In this document: positions 1 through 8,758 of the stretch, in pieces | Layout: each line of letters opens with the position of its first letter | Position numbering within the stretch: position 1 is the stretch's first letter | Source: Flavobacterium granuli | Lineage (GTDB): Bacteria; Bacteroidota; Bacteroidia; Flavobacteriales; Flavobacteriaceae | Assembly (NCBI RefSeq): GCF_900129705.1 | Contig: NZ_FQWO01000012.1 | Coordinates: forward strand, 1 to 64,000 | DNA length: 64,000 nt | Direction: 5' to 3' | The notes under the pieces: generated by a model | The model's input: only the letters and a program-made list of their open reading frames with translations | Database searches by the model: none | Told to the model about the DNA's origin: nothing | Position numbers and translations under genes: made by a program

Positions 1-841
1 TAGACGACAAAATTAAGAATATTAAACATAAAAAAAAGCTTCCCGATAAAAATAAAATTTAGATTTATTAGGAAATCAACACAGAATCTATCGGGACCGA
101 CAACTCACAACCCTCCCGAGCTAGGGAAACGATGTTCGATATACGATGTTCGTTGTCCCATAGACGGTTAACGACAAACGATGGACGAACAACGATAACC
201 TTGCTTCTTGACTCTCACAACCGACAACTCGAGACTGAACACTCATCTCACGACTCACAACTACCATTGACGTTTTTTACATCGAAGCCTCTCGACTCCG
301 CTCGAGGTGACACTGTGGATGTTATATCATATTGCTTTTTTTGGTAAAAAATTATGCCTTGAAGTGACGGAAGTTATTTCGATTTTTACAGTCGTCAGTT
401 CGAGTGTTTTTGGTTTTGAAAATCAGGAATTAAAGGGCAATCAAGTTTAAACCAAAAATGTATCGAGAACCCTGCTTAGACATTTACTTCTCACGATTCA
501 CGATTCATGACCGACAACCGCCTTCTCGATACAATTTTATAAAAACGCTATCGCTATTTTATAAAATCACTCGAAGTGACGGAATCAACCGACAACTCAC
601 AACTCACGATTCACGATTCACAACTCACTTCTCACTTCTCACCAAAAAAAAAGGTCAAAGAAGAAAAAATCTCCTTTGACCCATTACATATTCTCTATAT
701 TCTGAATTCTATCCTAAAATCACAACCTCCCGATAGCTATTACTCACGACTGACAACTCACGATTCACGATTCACGATTCACGATTCACAACTCACAACT
801 CACGATTCACAACCCACGATTCACGATTCACAACTCACGAT
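1..841. repeat. Gene-free repeat region downstream of rfbA
   Basis: I see no credible gene here. The region holds a palindromic CTCGA/TCGAG motif near 295-312, one hairpin element with end boxes (393-470, arms TTTTTGGTTT at 407-416 and AAACCAAAAA at 449-458), one reverse-oriented hairpin element with TTTTATAAAA-type arms (522-582), a hairpin GGTCAAAG (653-660) / CTTTGACC (674-681), and 7-bp arrays at about 586-640 and 733-846. The arrays are built from words such as ACGATTC, ACGACTC, ACAACTC and ACTTCTC. ORFs on the plus strand here only translate the arrays (THDSRLT-like peptides) and I reject them. Confidence 0.85.
393..470 (+). repeat. Hairpin element, arm variant TTTTTGGTTT
   Basis: The element begins with CGTCAGTTCGAGTG and ends with TGTATCGAGAAC. 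Between these boxes lie arms TTTTTGGTTT and AAACCAAAAA, perfectly complementary over 10 bp, around a loop of about 32 nt. A second copy with the same arms is at 6340-6417. It is one of six arm variants of the same family in this window. Confidence 0.8.
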
Positions 842-1711
842 TCACATCTTCATCTTCAACAACCCCAACAAATACTCCCCATATCCGGATTTCTTCAAAG
901 GCTCTGCCAATTCTCTTAATTGCGCATCTGTAATAAAACCCTGTCTCCAGGCAATCTCTTCAATGCAGCCCACTTTCAATCCCTGACGCTCCTCAAGCAC
1001 CTGAACAAATTGTCCGGCCTGCATCAGGCTGTTAAAAGTTCCGGTGTCTAACCAGGCGGTGCCTCTGCTCAAAATCCCAACTTTCAACAGCCCTTTTTCA
1101 AGATAGACCTTGTTGACATCGGTGATTTCATATTCCCCTCTGGCACTGGGCTGGATATTCTTGGCAATCTCCACAACCGAATTGTCATAAAAATACAAAC
1201 CCGGTACCGCATAATTCGACTTGGGCTCCAAGGGCTTTTCTTCAATCGAAAGCGCTTTATGGTTTTGATCAAATTCCACCACCCCATAACGTTCCGGATC
1301 CGCCACATGATAAGCAAACACCACCCCGCCTTCCGGTTGGGTATTGGATTGCAACAACTCCTGCATATGGGCACCAAAGAAAATATTATCCCCCAAAACC
1401 AGGGCAACACTATCGTTTCCTATAAATTCTTCGCCTATGACAAAAGCCTGTGCCAGCCCGTTAGGAACCGCCTGCTCCGCATAGCTGAACTGACAACCTA
1501 TAGCCGAGCCATCACCCAACAACTTCTTGAAATTAGGCAAATCATGAGGAGTCGAAATAATCAATATCTCATGAATCCCCGCCATCATCAAAGTCGACAA
1601 CGGATAATAAATCATCGGCTTATCATAAACCGGCATCATTTGCTTGCTCATCGCCAAGGTCAACGGATGCAAACGAGTACCCGATCCACCGGCTAGTATA
1701 ATTCCTTTCAT
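842..1711 (-). CDS. rfbA: Glucose-1-phosphate thymidylyltransferase
   Basis: RfbA makes dTDP-glucose from glucose-1-phosphate and dTTP, the first step to dTDP-L-rhamnose, in the cytoplasm. The 289 residues match the usual family length. The N-terminus shows the nucleotidyltransferase signature [11 protein letters not shown] (residues 8-18) followed by [26 protein letters not shown] near residue 105 is the metal and nucleotide-binding region. The ATG start sits directly before MKGIILAGG. It is the last of four rfb genes that run rfbC-rfbD-rfbB-rfbA on the minus strand. Unlike most rfb operons they are separated by repeats of 100-600 bp. The stop codon lies inside the adjacent 7-bp array. Confidence 0.97.
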   Translation of the reverse strand: MKGIILAGGSGTRLHPLTLAMSKQMMPVYDKPMIYYPLSTLMMAGIHEILIISTPHDLPNFKKLLGDGSAIGCQFSYAEQAVPNGLAQAFVIGEEFIGNDSVALVLGDNIFFGAHMQELLQSNTQPEGGVVFAYHVADPERYGVVEFDQNHKALSIEEKPLEPKSNYAVPGLYFYDNSVVEIAKNIQPSARGEYEITDVNKVYLEKGLLKVGILSRGTAWLDTGTFNSLMQAGQFVQVLEERQGLKVGCIEEIAWRQGFITDAQLRELAEPLKKSGYGEYLLGLLKMKM

Positions 1712-1753
1712 TTTTTTTTTACGAATTTTACGAATTAATCCGAATTATACGAA

Positions 1754-1893
1754 TTATTTCAAATTAATGATTCTTTTATAAGTTAATGAAGGCCTGCCGA
1801 AATTAATCAGCATACCCTCTTCCATATTAGTACATCTTAAATAATTGGCCAACTGCATATAAAATAACCTTATATGCTTAAACTAATTGCTTT
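1754..1893 (-). pseudogene. Relic of a GxxExxY protein gene (C-terminal end)
   Basis: Reading the minus strand gives FYMQLANYLRCTNMEEGML then INFGRPSLTYKRIINLK and a stop. This closely matches the C-terminus of the intact GxxExxY gene at 3387-3785 (FYAQLKNYLRCTKMELGML, INFGTTSLTYKRIINLK). Upstream, homology continues in another frame (KAISLSI against KAVQLIPI), so there is a frameshift, and beyond about 1893 nothing recognisable remains. The relic lies just upstream of rfbA, as the intact copy lies just upstream of rfbB, which suggests duplication followed by decay. The stop codon and flanks merge into a short 10-bp AATTCG-type array. Confidence 0.8.
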
Positions 1894-2012
1894 TTTTATT
1901 TTTTTAAAGGATTTCTTTTCCCCAGACTTCTCGATACAATTTTATAAAAACGCTCTCGCTATTTTATAAAATCACTCGAAGTGACGAAAACCGACAACTC
2001 ACCACTCCTAAG

Positions 2013-2188
2013 CCCGCCCTTAAATTAAAAACGTAGAAAAACAACGAAAAAACGACGTGGCAGCAGTCCGCGAGATGAGCCTGAAAGGCGAACGGCTCGG
2101 GCTGCGGAACATAGTTTTGAGGTAGTTTTTAAGTTTTTAATTTTCAGGCTTGATTTTTTGTTTCTTTTGCATCAAGGCAAAAGAAAAT
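2013..2188 (+). repeat. 180-bp structured repeat, copy 1
   Basis: The element starts CCCGCCCTTAAATT, has a GC-rich middle with CAGCAGTCCGCGAG and GGCGAACGGCTCGGGCTG that can fold back, and ends in a perfect hairpin TTTCTTTTGC-ATCAAG-GCAAAAGAAA (2161-2186). Other copies are at 9865-10041, 29123-29298 and 35150-35430. Copies 1 and 3 share this stem; copy 2 has a different but equally complementary stem around the same ATCAAG loop. Confidence 0.85.
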
Positions 2189-2307
2189 GAACAAATCCTT
2201 AATTTCTAAGCTCAACCAAAACGTCATTGGCAGCATCCATTCGTTTCAATTCGCATTAATTCGTTTTAAAATTCGTCATAATTCGCCTTAATTCGCCTTA
2301 ATTCGTT

Positions 2308-3357
2308 TCAATTCGCATACTGCTTCTCATAATAACTAGCATACTCCCCTGAAGTAACATGCTCCAGCCAAACTTGATTCTCCAAATACCAATTTACCGT
2401 TCTCTCCAATCCCTGCTCAAAAGTAACCGAAGGTTTCCACCCCAACTCCTTATTGATCTTAGTCGCATCAATCGCATAGCGCAAATCATGCCCCGGACGG
2501 TCTTTCACATAAGCAATCAATTGCTCCGATGTCCCAGCTGGACGACCTAGCTTCTCATCCATAATTTTACAAAGCAATTTCACCAAATCGATATTCTGCC
2601 ATTCGTTAAAACCACCTATGTTGTAGGTATCATGATTCTTTCCTTGGTGGAAAACCAAATCAATCGCCACCGCATGATCTTCTACAAAAAGCCAATCGCG
2701 CGTATATTTCCCATCGCCATAAACCGGCAAAGGCTTATTTTGAATGATATTATGAATGAATAGCGGAATCAATTTTTCCGGAAAATGAAAAGGTCCGTAA
2801 TTATTCGAGCAATTCGTCAACACATAAGGCAGGCCGTAGGTTTCACCATAAGCACGCACAAAATGATCCGAACTGGCTTTGGAAGCCGAGTAAGGCGAAT
2901 TAGGATCATAAGGCGTCGTCTCGGTAAACAAGCCTTCGGCCCCCAGACTGCCATACACCTCATCGGTGCTGATATGATAAAAACGTTTGCCCTCATAATT
3001 ACCATTCCAAATGGTCTTAGCAGCATTCAACAAATTCATGGTCCCAATCACATTGGTCTTCACAAAAGACAAAGGATCCGTTATCGAGCGATCCACATGC
3101 GACTCGGCAGCCAAATGCAAAACCCCATCAAACTGATGTTCGGCAAACAAAGCGTCAATAAACGGTGCATCCACAATATCCCCTTTAATAAAAGTATAAT
3201 TGGACTCCTTTTCAATATCGGCAATATTCTCTAGATTCCCCGCATAGGTCAAGGCATCCAAATTAAAAATCTGATACTGCGGATATTTTTTCACAAAAAG
3301 CCGCACCACATGCGACCCTATAAAACCGGCACCACCGGTAATTAATATTTTTTTCAT
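2308..3357 (-). CDS. rfbB: dTDP-glucose 4,6-dehydratase
   Basis: RfbB converts dTDP-glucose to dTDP-4-keto-6-deoxyglucose, the second rhamnose step. The 349 residues match the family. Visible features are the NAD-binding motif TGGAGFIGSHVV (residues 7-18), AAESHVDRSI near 85, STDEVYG near 135 and the catalytic YSASKASSD (YxxxK) near 160. The start is the ATG before MKKILITGG. The stop codon falls inside the 10-bp AATTCG array on its 3' side. It lies between rfbA and a GxxExxY gene. The 4-keto product could also feed the cupin at 9192-9623. Confidence 0.97.
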   Translation of the reverse strand: MKKILITGGAGFIGSHVVRLFVKKYPQYQIFNLDALTYAGNLENIADIEKESNYTFIKGDIVDAPFIDALFAEHQFDGVLHLAAESHVDRSITDPLSFVKTNVIGTMNLLNAAKTIWNGNYEGKRFYHISTDEVYGSLGAEGLFTETTPYDPNSPYSASKASSDHFVRAYGETYGLPYVLTNCSNNYGPFHFPEKLIPLFIHNIIQNKPLPVYGDGKYTRDWLFVEDHAVAIDLVFHQGKNHDTYNIGGFNEWQNIDLVKLLCKIMDEKLGRPAGTSEQLIAYVKDRPGHDLRYAIDATKINKELGWKPSVTFEQGLERTVNWYLENQVWLEHVTSGEYASYYEKQYAN

Positions 3358-3386
3358 TTATTTCTAATTTTACGAATTAATCCGAA

Positions 3387-3785
3387 TTAATCCGAATTTT
3401 TTAAATTAATTATTCTTTTATAAGTTAATGAAGTCGTACCAAAATTAATCAACATACCTAACTCCATTTTTGTACATCGTAGATAATTCTTCAACTGTGC
3501 ATAAAATGCTATGGGTATTAGCTGTACTGCTTTTATTTCCAAAATAATGGAATCATAACAAATAAAGTCTGCTCTATAGTGTTTATTTAATTTCTGATTA
3601 TCATAATATAATTCCAACTTCACTTGCTTTTTAAAAGGGATTTCTTGAACTTGAAATTCTTTCTCCAACGCTTCCTCATAAACCGCTTCCAGAAATCCAG
3701 CTCCTAATGAACGATGTACTTTCATACAAGCCCCAATAATTTTAAAGCTTTCTTCTTTGTAAAGTATTTTATTATTGGAATCCAT
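3387..3785 (-). CDS. GxxExxY family protein
   Basis: This small protein of about 132 residues belongs to the GxxExxY family, named for the motif seen here as GAGFLEAVYEEAL. The function of the family is not established; it often occurs near polysaccharide genes in Bacteroidota. I start it at MDSNNK: an upstream in-frame ATG would add MKRILKRIMR, which is merely translated 10-bp repeat. The C-terminus (INLKNSD) also runs into AATTCG-type repeat, so the gene is framed by the same array type on both sides. A decayed second copy lies at 1754-1893. Confidence 0.85.
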   Translation of the reverse strand: MDSNNKILYKEESFKIIGACMKVHRSLGAGFLEAVYEEALEKEFQVQEIPFKKQVKLELYYDNQKLNKHYRADFICYDSIILEIKAVQLIPIAFYAQLKNYLRCTKMELGMLINFGTTSLTYKRIINLKNSD

Positions 3786-3786
3786 T

Positions 3787-3935
3787 CGCATAATTCGTTT
3801 TAAAATTCGCTTCAATTCGCCTTAATTCGTTTTAAAATTCGCCTTAATTCGCCTTAATTCGTTTCAATTCGCTTCAATTCGCTTCAAGTCGCTTCAATTC
3901 GTTTCAATTCGTTTCAATTCGTTTTTAAATTCGCA
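3787..3935 (+). repeat. 10-bp tandem array (AATTCG-type)
   Basis: About 14 imperfect units of the form CAATTCGTTT, CAATTCGCTT or TAATTCGCCT follow each other with a 10-bp period. The array spans the whole GxxExxY-rfbD spacer and supplies the stop codon of rfbD and the upstream sequence of the GxxExxY gene. A related array is at 2240-2325, with short ones at 1725-1756 and 3365-3400. Confidence 0.9.
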
Positions 3936-4782
3936 ACAACCCCATACATTTCCTCAAACTCTCCTCATAATCCGGTACCACCACTCCAAAAGTAATTTTA
4001 ATCTTCGTTTTATCCAATAAAGAATACTGCGGACGCTTCGCCGGCGTAGGATAAGCGGCTGATGGAATCCCACTAATCTCACAATCAAAACCGCCAATTT
4101 CCTGTATCGCCAGGGCAAACTCATACCAACTGATTTCTCCCTCATTCGAAAAATGATAAATCCCCGCCTGCCAATGCGCATGAGTCAGGATCGTTAGAAT
4201 CGCCTGGGCCAAATCAGCAGCATAGGTCGGACTCCCGATCTGGTCGTTCACCACATTCAAAGAATCTCTTTCCTGCATCAATCGCGACATCGTTTTGACA
4301 AAATTATTCCCAAAACGCGAATACACCCAGGATGTTCGGATGACAAGCGCATTAGAGTTGGCCTCCATACAAGCCTTTTCACCGGCCAGTTTAGTGACCC
4401 CATATACATTAATCGGCTTCGTCGGCGCGGTTTCCGTCAAAGGAGTCGAAGAACTGCCGTCAAAAACATAATCAGTCGAAACATGAATCAATTTAGCTCC
4501 ATGAGCTGCACTCCATTTGGCCAATACCGCAACCGCCTGATGATTCAACACATCCGACAATTCCACCTCAGTCTCCGCCCGATCCACAGCCGTATGCGCC
4601 GCACAGTTGATGATGATTTGGGGATGAATAGCATCCAATTGCGCCTCCAAACCAGCCAAATCACATAAATCCAGTTCCTCCCGATCGGTAAAAACCCATT
4701 CAAATTGCGGATAATTGGGAGCCAAAACCTGCAACTCTGATCCCAACTGCCCCTGAGCACCTGTTACTACTATTTTTTTCAT
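3925..4782 (-). CDS. rfbD: dTDP-4-dehydrorhamnose reductase
   Basis: RfbD carries out the last step to dTDP-L-rhamnose, reducing the 4-keto group with NAD(P)H. The 285 residues match the family. Motifs are GAQGQLGSEL (residues 8-17) for the cofactor, CAAHTAVDRAE near 60, STDYVFDG near 102 and YGVTKLAGE (YxxxK) near 128. The gene lies between rfbC and the GxxExxY gene. Its last codons (LLRI, stop) enter the 10-bp array. Confidence 0.97.
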   Translation of the reverse strand: MKKIVVTGAQGQLGSELQVLAPNYPQFEWVFTDREELDLCDLAGLEAQLDAIHPQIIINCAAHTAVDRAETEVELSDVLNHQAVAVLAKWSAAHGAKLIHVSTDYVFDGSSSTPLTETAPTKPINVYGVTKLAGEKACMEANSNALVIRTSWVYSRFGNNFVKTMSRLMQERDSLNVVNDQIGSPTYAADLAQAILTILTHAHWQAGIYHFSNEGEISWYEFALAIQEIGGFDCEISGIPSAAYPTPAKRPQYSLLDKTKIKITFGVVVPDYEESLRKCMGLLRI

Positions 4783-4887
4783 TTAATTTTTACTCTTTTC
4801 CATTTCCAACCCAAAACCCAAAACCCAAAACCCATAACACACATCTCACAACTCACATCTCACGACTCACAACTCACGACTCACAAC

Positions 4888-5436
4888 TTAAAACCCACTA
4901 TTACAATCCTCAATAAAAGGCAAAACCAAATCCTTCTCCGATACAATCGCATCCGCTACATCAATTCCCCAATCAATAGCTAGACTTGGATCGTCAAAAC
5001 GAATCCCGCCCTCACTTTCTTTATGATAAAACTGATCGCATTTATACATTACGGAAGCCGTTTCACTAATTACCGAAAATCCATGGGCAAAACCCTGGGG
5101 AACCAACAATTGTTTCTTATTCTCAGCAGATAATAAGATACTAAATGCCTTCCCATAAGTAGCCGAATCTTTTCGCAGATCCACAGCAACATCAATAATT
5201 TCCCCTTGCAGCACACGAACCAACTTCGTTTGGGCATAAGGAGGATTTTGATAATGCAAGCCTCTCAAAGTCCCTTTTTTAGAAAAAGACTGATTGTCCT
5301 GCACAAAATCTATAGCAATCCCCAAATCTTCAAACTTAGTCTTACTATAGGCTTCAAAAAAATAACCTCTTTCATCTCCAAAAACGGCGGGCTCTACAAC
5401 AACCAAATCTTTTATAAATGTTTTCTCAATCGTCAT
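4888..5436 (-). CDS. rfbC: dTDP-4-dehydrorhamnose 3,5-epimerase
   Basis: RfbC epimerises dTDP-4-keto-6-deoxyglucose at C3 and C5, the third rhamnose step. The 182 residues form the cupin fold of the family: FFEAYSKTKF near 26, TLRGLHYQNPPYAQTKLVRV (residues 54-73, with the catalytic His), GEIIDVAVDLRKDS, and PQGFAHGFSV near 113. The start is the ATG before MTIEKTF. It is first of the four rfb genes in transcription order; 104 bp of 7-bp array separates it from rfbD. Confidence 0.97.
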   Translation of the reverse strand: MTIEKTFIKDLVVVEPAVFGDERGYFFEAYSKTKFEDLGIAIDFVQDNQSFSKKGTLRGLHYQNPPYAQTKLVRVLQGEIIDVAVDLRKDSATYGKAFSILLSAENKKQLLVPQGFAHGFSVISETASVMYKCDQFYHKESEGGIRFDDPSLAIDWGIDVADAIVSEKDLVLPFIEDCNSGF

Positions 5437-5627
5437 TTTATATTTTTATATTTTTTTCTAAATAGTAAATCTGGGCTCTAAACTCTATGATAAAATAGAC
5501 TAACCTACTATCACCCAACCTGAAACTTGAAACCTGAAACTTGAAACAAATTAACAGCTAACTCTAAACTGAGAACCGACAACTTTCACTACACCATTCA
5601 CGACTCACGACTCACTCTTTAATTTTA

Positions 5628-5927
5628 TCAAAGACCTAGCTGATTTTCGATATCCATTTTTTCGTGTAAAACCCTTATGATTTCTATTGCATTGGATTTT
5701 GTTTTCTTAAAAAAAACTAAGTGAGATTTTACTTTTGAACAGCTATAGCTTTTCCTAATACCTCCAAAGTCACGCGCCATTTCCAAATTACCAACTATAT
5801 ATTCAATTTCGTCAAAAATTAAATTATAGTATCGGTCGGCTTGTTCAATCGACCAATTTTCAGCTGTGTAAATCCAAATTTTGTTAATGTCATCAATAGC
5901 TTTCTCGCTAATTATATATTCTGACAT
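5628..5927 (-). CDS. parE: ParE/RelE family toxin
   Basis: The 99-residue protein looks like a ParE-type toxin: it starts SEYIISEKAIDDINKIWIYTAENW, a typical ParE/RelE opening, has YYNLIFDEIEYI in the helical part, and ends with the strand region VKSHLVFFKKTKSNAIEIIRVLHEKMD. ParE toxins of known function poison DNA gyrase. Its ATG overlaps the last base of the antitoxin gene, the usual antitoxin-toxin order. A toxin-antitoxin pair inside a polysaccharide locus may help retain the region. Function is inferred from family likeness only. Confidence 0.88.
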   Translation of the reverse strand: MSEYIISEKAIDDINKIWIYTAENWSIEQADRYYNLIFDEIEYIVGNLEMARDFGGIRKSYSCSKVKSHLVFFKKTKSNAIEIIRVLHEKMDIENQLGL

Positions 5928-6172
5928 TATTTCTTAAAGTTTGCTTTAAGTTCTTCCAGATTTTTTTGACGATCAAAATTTTTAATCTTGGCACTTTTTT
6001 CACCTATTTTAAGTTCGTTGATTAAAGATTTTGTTTTGTTCTCTTCTTGCTCAAAAACTCTCAAAGCCGTCCTAACTACCTCGCTTACTGAATTATATTT
6101 CCCAGAGGCAATTTGCTCATTGATAAAATTCTCAAAATAGTCCCCTAATAATATTGAAGTATTTCTTGCCAT
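5927..6172 (-). CDS. parD: ParD/CC2985 family antitoxin
   Basis: This 81-residue protein has the ribbon-helix-helix antitoxin form: MARNTSILLGDYFENFINEQIASGKYNSVSEVVRTALRVFEQEE-like N-terminal DNA-binding half (GKYNSVSEVVRTALR is the classic signature), then a charged C-terminal tail (residues 45-81) that would wrap the toxin. It precedes and overlaps parE by one base. A strong promoter with an overlapping 7+7-bp inverted repeat lies directly upstream, as expected for autorepression. Confidence 0.9.
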   Translation of the reverse strand: MARNTSILLGDYFENFINEQIASGKYNSVSEVVRTALRVFEQEENKTKSLINELKIGEKSAKIKNFDRQKNLEELKANFKK

Positions 6173-6185
6173 AATCTTTTTTTAT

Positions 6186-6216
6186 CAAATATACCAAGTA
6201 TTGGTATTTTATACAA
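6186..6216 (-). promoter_or_regulatory. parDE promoter with overlapping operator
   Basis: On the minus strand a TTG (6216-6214) is followed after 20 bp by a perfect TATATTTG (6193-6186), matching the Bacteroidota TTG/TAnnTTTG promoter. An inverted repeat ATACCAA-gta-TTGGTAT (6191-6207) overlaps the -7 box, so a bound ParD dimer would block initiation. The start codon is about 14 bp further on. The promoter assignment is by consensus only. Confidence 0.7.
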
Positions 6217-6790
6217 CAAATTTTAGTGTTTTTTGAAGTCGTGCAACTCTACAGCATAGCTGTAACGTCATTTTATATTGCTTTTTTTAGAATACAAATT
6301 ATGCCTCGAAACAACGGAAGTTATTTCGATTTTTACAGTCGTCAGTTCGAGTGTTTTTGGTTTTGAAGATCAGGAATTAAAGGACAATCAAGTTTAAACC
6401 AAAAATGTATCGAGAACCCTGCTTAGACATTCACTTCTCACCAAAAAAAAGGTCAAAGAAGAAAAAATCCCCTTTGACCCACCACATATTCTTTACTCTA
6501 TATTCTGAATTCTCTCGTAAAATCACAACCCACAACCGAGAACCGACTTCTCGATACAATTTTATAAAAAGGCTATCACTATTTTATAAAATCACTAGAA
6601 GTGACGGAAATCAACCGACAACTCACGATTCACGATTCACTACTCACGATTCACGATTCACAACCCACAACCCACAACTCACTGTCATCCTGAGCTGAGC
6701 CTGTCCTGAGCTTTTGTCGAAGGATCGAAGGACACGATTCACTTCTCACGATTCACTTCTCACTTCTCACAACTCACTACTCACGATTCA
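6217..6790. repeat. Repeat region between capD-like gene and parDE
   Basis: Contents in order: a hairpin element with TTTTTGGTTT arms (6340-6417), the GGTCAAAG/CTTTGACC hairpin (6451-6479), a reverse-oriented hairpin element (6547-6607), a 7-bp array (6611-6683), a TGTCATCCTGAGC-type interspersed repeat (6683-6734) and another 7-bp array that runs into the stop codon at 6791. No gene is credible here. Confidence 0.8.
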
Positions 6791-8758
6791 CTACCTATCC
6801 AGCACCTCATAAGCCGAATTCATACTGATAAACTCCGGCACAATCTTCTTCATTTTACAAACGATATCCTCATTATCAAAAAAGCCATCAATCCCAATGA
6901 GCTCCTCAATATCGGCATGCAGGCTTTCAAATTCATCCTGTATTTCCTCCGCAATCATAATTTTTTCATGATGCGTGGCCAAGGTCTTTGAGGTATCATT
7001 GAGCAATTCCTCATACAATTTCTCTCCGGGACGCAGGCCTGTAATCGCGATTTTAATCTCCCTGTCTGGTACAAAACCGGCCAACTTGATCATCTTTCGC
7101 GCCAAATCAATAATCTTAACCGGCTTACCCATATCAAAAATATAGATCTCACCCCCCTTGCCCATCGCTCCGGCTTCCAGCACCAGTTGGCAGGCCTCGG
7201 GAATCGTCATAAAATAACGTATAATATCGGGATGCGTAATCGTAACCGGTCCGCCCTCGGCAATTTGCTTGCTGAACAAAGGCACTACAGATCCATTAGA
7301 TCCCAGTACGTTTCCAAAACGGGTAGTGATAAATTTAGTCCCCCTTCCCCCATTTTCTCTTTGGGACTTCAAATGCAAGGATTGCACGTACTTCTCGGCT
7401 ATCCTTTTACTGGCGCCCATCACATTACTGGGGTTGACCGCCTTGTCAGTAGAAACCATGACAAATTTCTCCACCTGATACAAACAGCTTAAATCAGCCA
7501 GATTTTTGGTTCCCTTTATATTGGTCTGAATCGCTTGAGACGGATTTTTCTCCATCAAAGGCACATGCTTATAGGCTGCGGCATGAAATACAACCTGCGG
7601 GCGATACATCTCAAAAAGCGCCTCCAAAACGGCCTTATCCCTGATGTCCGCTATAGCCGTATGTATGATGCTTGGGCTATCCATGCCCTCAATCTCCAAA
7701 CTCAAATGGTGCAAGGGAGTCTCGGCCTGATCCAAAACAATAAGCTGGTCCGGTTTAAATCCCAGAACCTGTCGGACAATCTCGCTTCCTATGGAGCCTG
7801 CTGCTCCGGTAACCAAAATCCTTTTCCCTTTTAACTGCTGCGAAATGGATTTATTATCCAGCACAATCGGACTCCTTTCCAATAAATCCGCTATTTCTAT
7901 TTTTTTGACCTTCTGCGAAATCTCCTTTTGATTTTCCCAATCTGAAATTAAAGGAACGGTGTACACCTTAAGATGATACTCCAAACATTGATCCACGATA
8001 TGCAATTGCTCTTCCTTTGACAGTCCTCTATCAGCTATAATAACGCCCTGGGCACCAATCATACGCATTAAAACAACCAACTTTTTCTTATGGCTCAAAA
8101 TCGGCAAACCCAGTATGCGCTTCGAAGAATTGGGACTGTTTTTACCAACAAAACCAACAATCTTAAAACGGCTGGGCACCTCCAGTTTTAAGGCATTGGC
8201 AACCGAAATCGCATTAGCATCAGCCCCATAAATCAAGACAGCCAATTTGTTATCATCAGCCGCTTCCGACTTATAATGCTCAAAAAAATTCTTGACAAAA
8301 ATTCGGAACAAAAACAATAACAGAAAAGAAATGGCAAAATTGATAACCAGACTCGGCATGCGGTAGATTGTTTTTCCAAGCCACAAATAAGCCGCAAAAT
8401 TAATCATAACTACCGTCAAAAAAGAAAAGGCCGTCGACAGCAATAATTTAATCCCGTCAATAAAAGAAGAATGGCGTATAATCCCGGCATAGGTTCGAAA
8501 CAACAAAAAATAAACCATATTGACTAAAATGAAGATTCCATAACGCAACGGAACCGCCAACAGGCTGTCAAAATAAGGACTCAGATTGAAAACCAGATGA
8601 TACGAAATCAAACTCGCTACGACCAAAATAATACTATCAATGCAAAAAATAATCCAGCGCGGCAGATAATCCAATGAGCCAAAATACTTTTCAATAAAAT
8701 TTCCTAAAAAAAACGGAAAAGAACCCTTTCTAAATTTTCTATAACTATTCCCTAACAT
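6791..8758 (-). CDS. Membrane nucleotide-sugar 4,6-dehydratase (CapD/PglF-like)
   Basis: This 655-residue protein has four predicted N-terminal membrane segments (about residues 35-150), a first Rossmann-like domain (VLIYGADANAISVANAL near 175) and a C-terminal SDR domain beginning GKRILVTGAAGSIGSEIV near 308. It shows the CapD/WbpM/PglF features HAAAYKHVPLME, STDKAVNPSNVMGASKR and TRFGNVLGSNGSVVPLF. Such enzymes make UDP-4-keto-6-deoxy-GlcNAc from UDP-GlcNAc at the inner membrane. Its product would suit the DegT aminotransferase at 25048-26136 for a bacillosamine-type sugar. Length is normal for the family. The substrate is not proven by sequence. Confidence 0.93.
   Translation of the reverse strand: MLGNSYRKFRKGSFPFFLGNFIEKYFGSLDYLPRWIIFCIDSIILVVASLISYHLVFNLSPYFDSLLAVPLRYGIFILVNMVYFLLFRTYAGIIRHSSFIDGIKLLLSTAFSFLTVVMINFAAYLWLGKTIYRMPSLVINFAISFLLLFLFRIFVKNFFEHYKSEAADDNKLAVLIYGADANAISVANALKLEVPSRFKIVGFVGKNSPNSSKRILGLPILSHKKKLVVLMRMIGAQGVIIADRGLSKEEQLHIVDQCLEYHLKVYTVPLISDWENQKEISQKVKKIEIADLLERSPIVLDNKSISQQLKGKRILVTGAAGSIGSEIVRQVLGFKPDQLIVLDQAETPLHHLSLEIEGMDSPSIIHTAIADIRDKAVLEALFEMYRPQVVFHAAAYKHVPLMEKNPSQAIQTNIKGTKNLADLSCLYQVEKFVMVSTDKAVNPSNVMGASKRIAEKYVQSLHLKSQRENGGRGTKFITTRFGNVLGSNGSVVPLFSKQIAEGGPVTITHPDIIRYFMTIPEACQLVLEAGAMGKGGEIYIFDMGKPVKIIDLARKMIKLAGFVPDREIKIAITGLRPGEKLYEELLNDTSKTLATHHEKIMIAEEIQDEFESLHADIEELIGIDGFFDNEDIVCKMKKIVPEFISMNSAYEVLDR

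Larger units (their letters stand above)
1712..2307. repeat. Repeat-filled rfbA-rfbB spacer
   Basis: Besides the GxxExxY relic, the spacer holds one hairpin element (1927-1986), one copy of the roughly 180-bp element (2013-2188) and a 10-bp array of AATTCG-type units (about 2240-2325) that runs into the rfbB stop codon. A short 10-bp array also occurs at about 1725-1756. No promoter for rfbA was recognised. Confidence 0.8.

Noticed and set aside
132..986. Plus-strand ORFs translating to THDSRLT/TIHDSQLT repeats, here and in most other spacers (e.g. 33769-34050, 38187-38461)
   Set aside because: They are translations of the 7-bp arrays; the plus strand of the arrays has few stops, and composition and repeat phase show no coding constraint.
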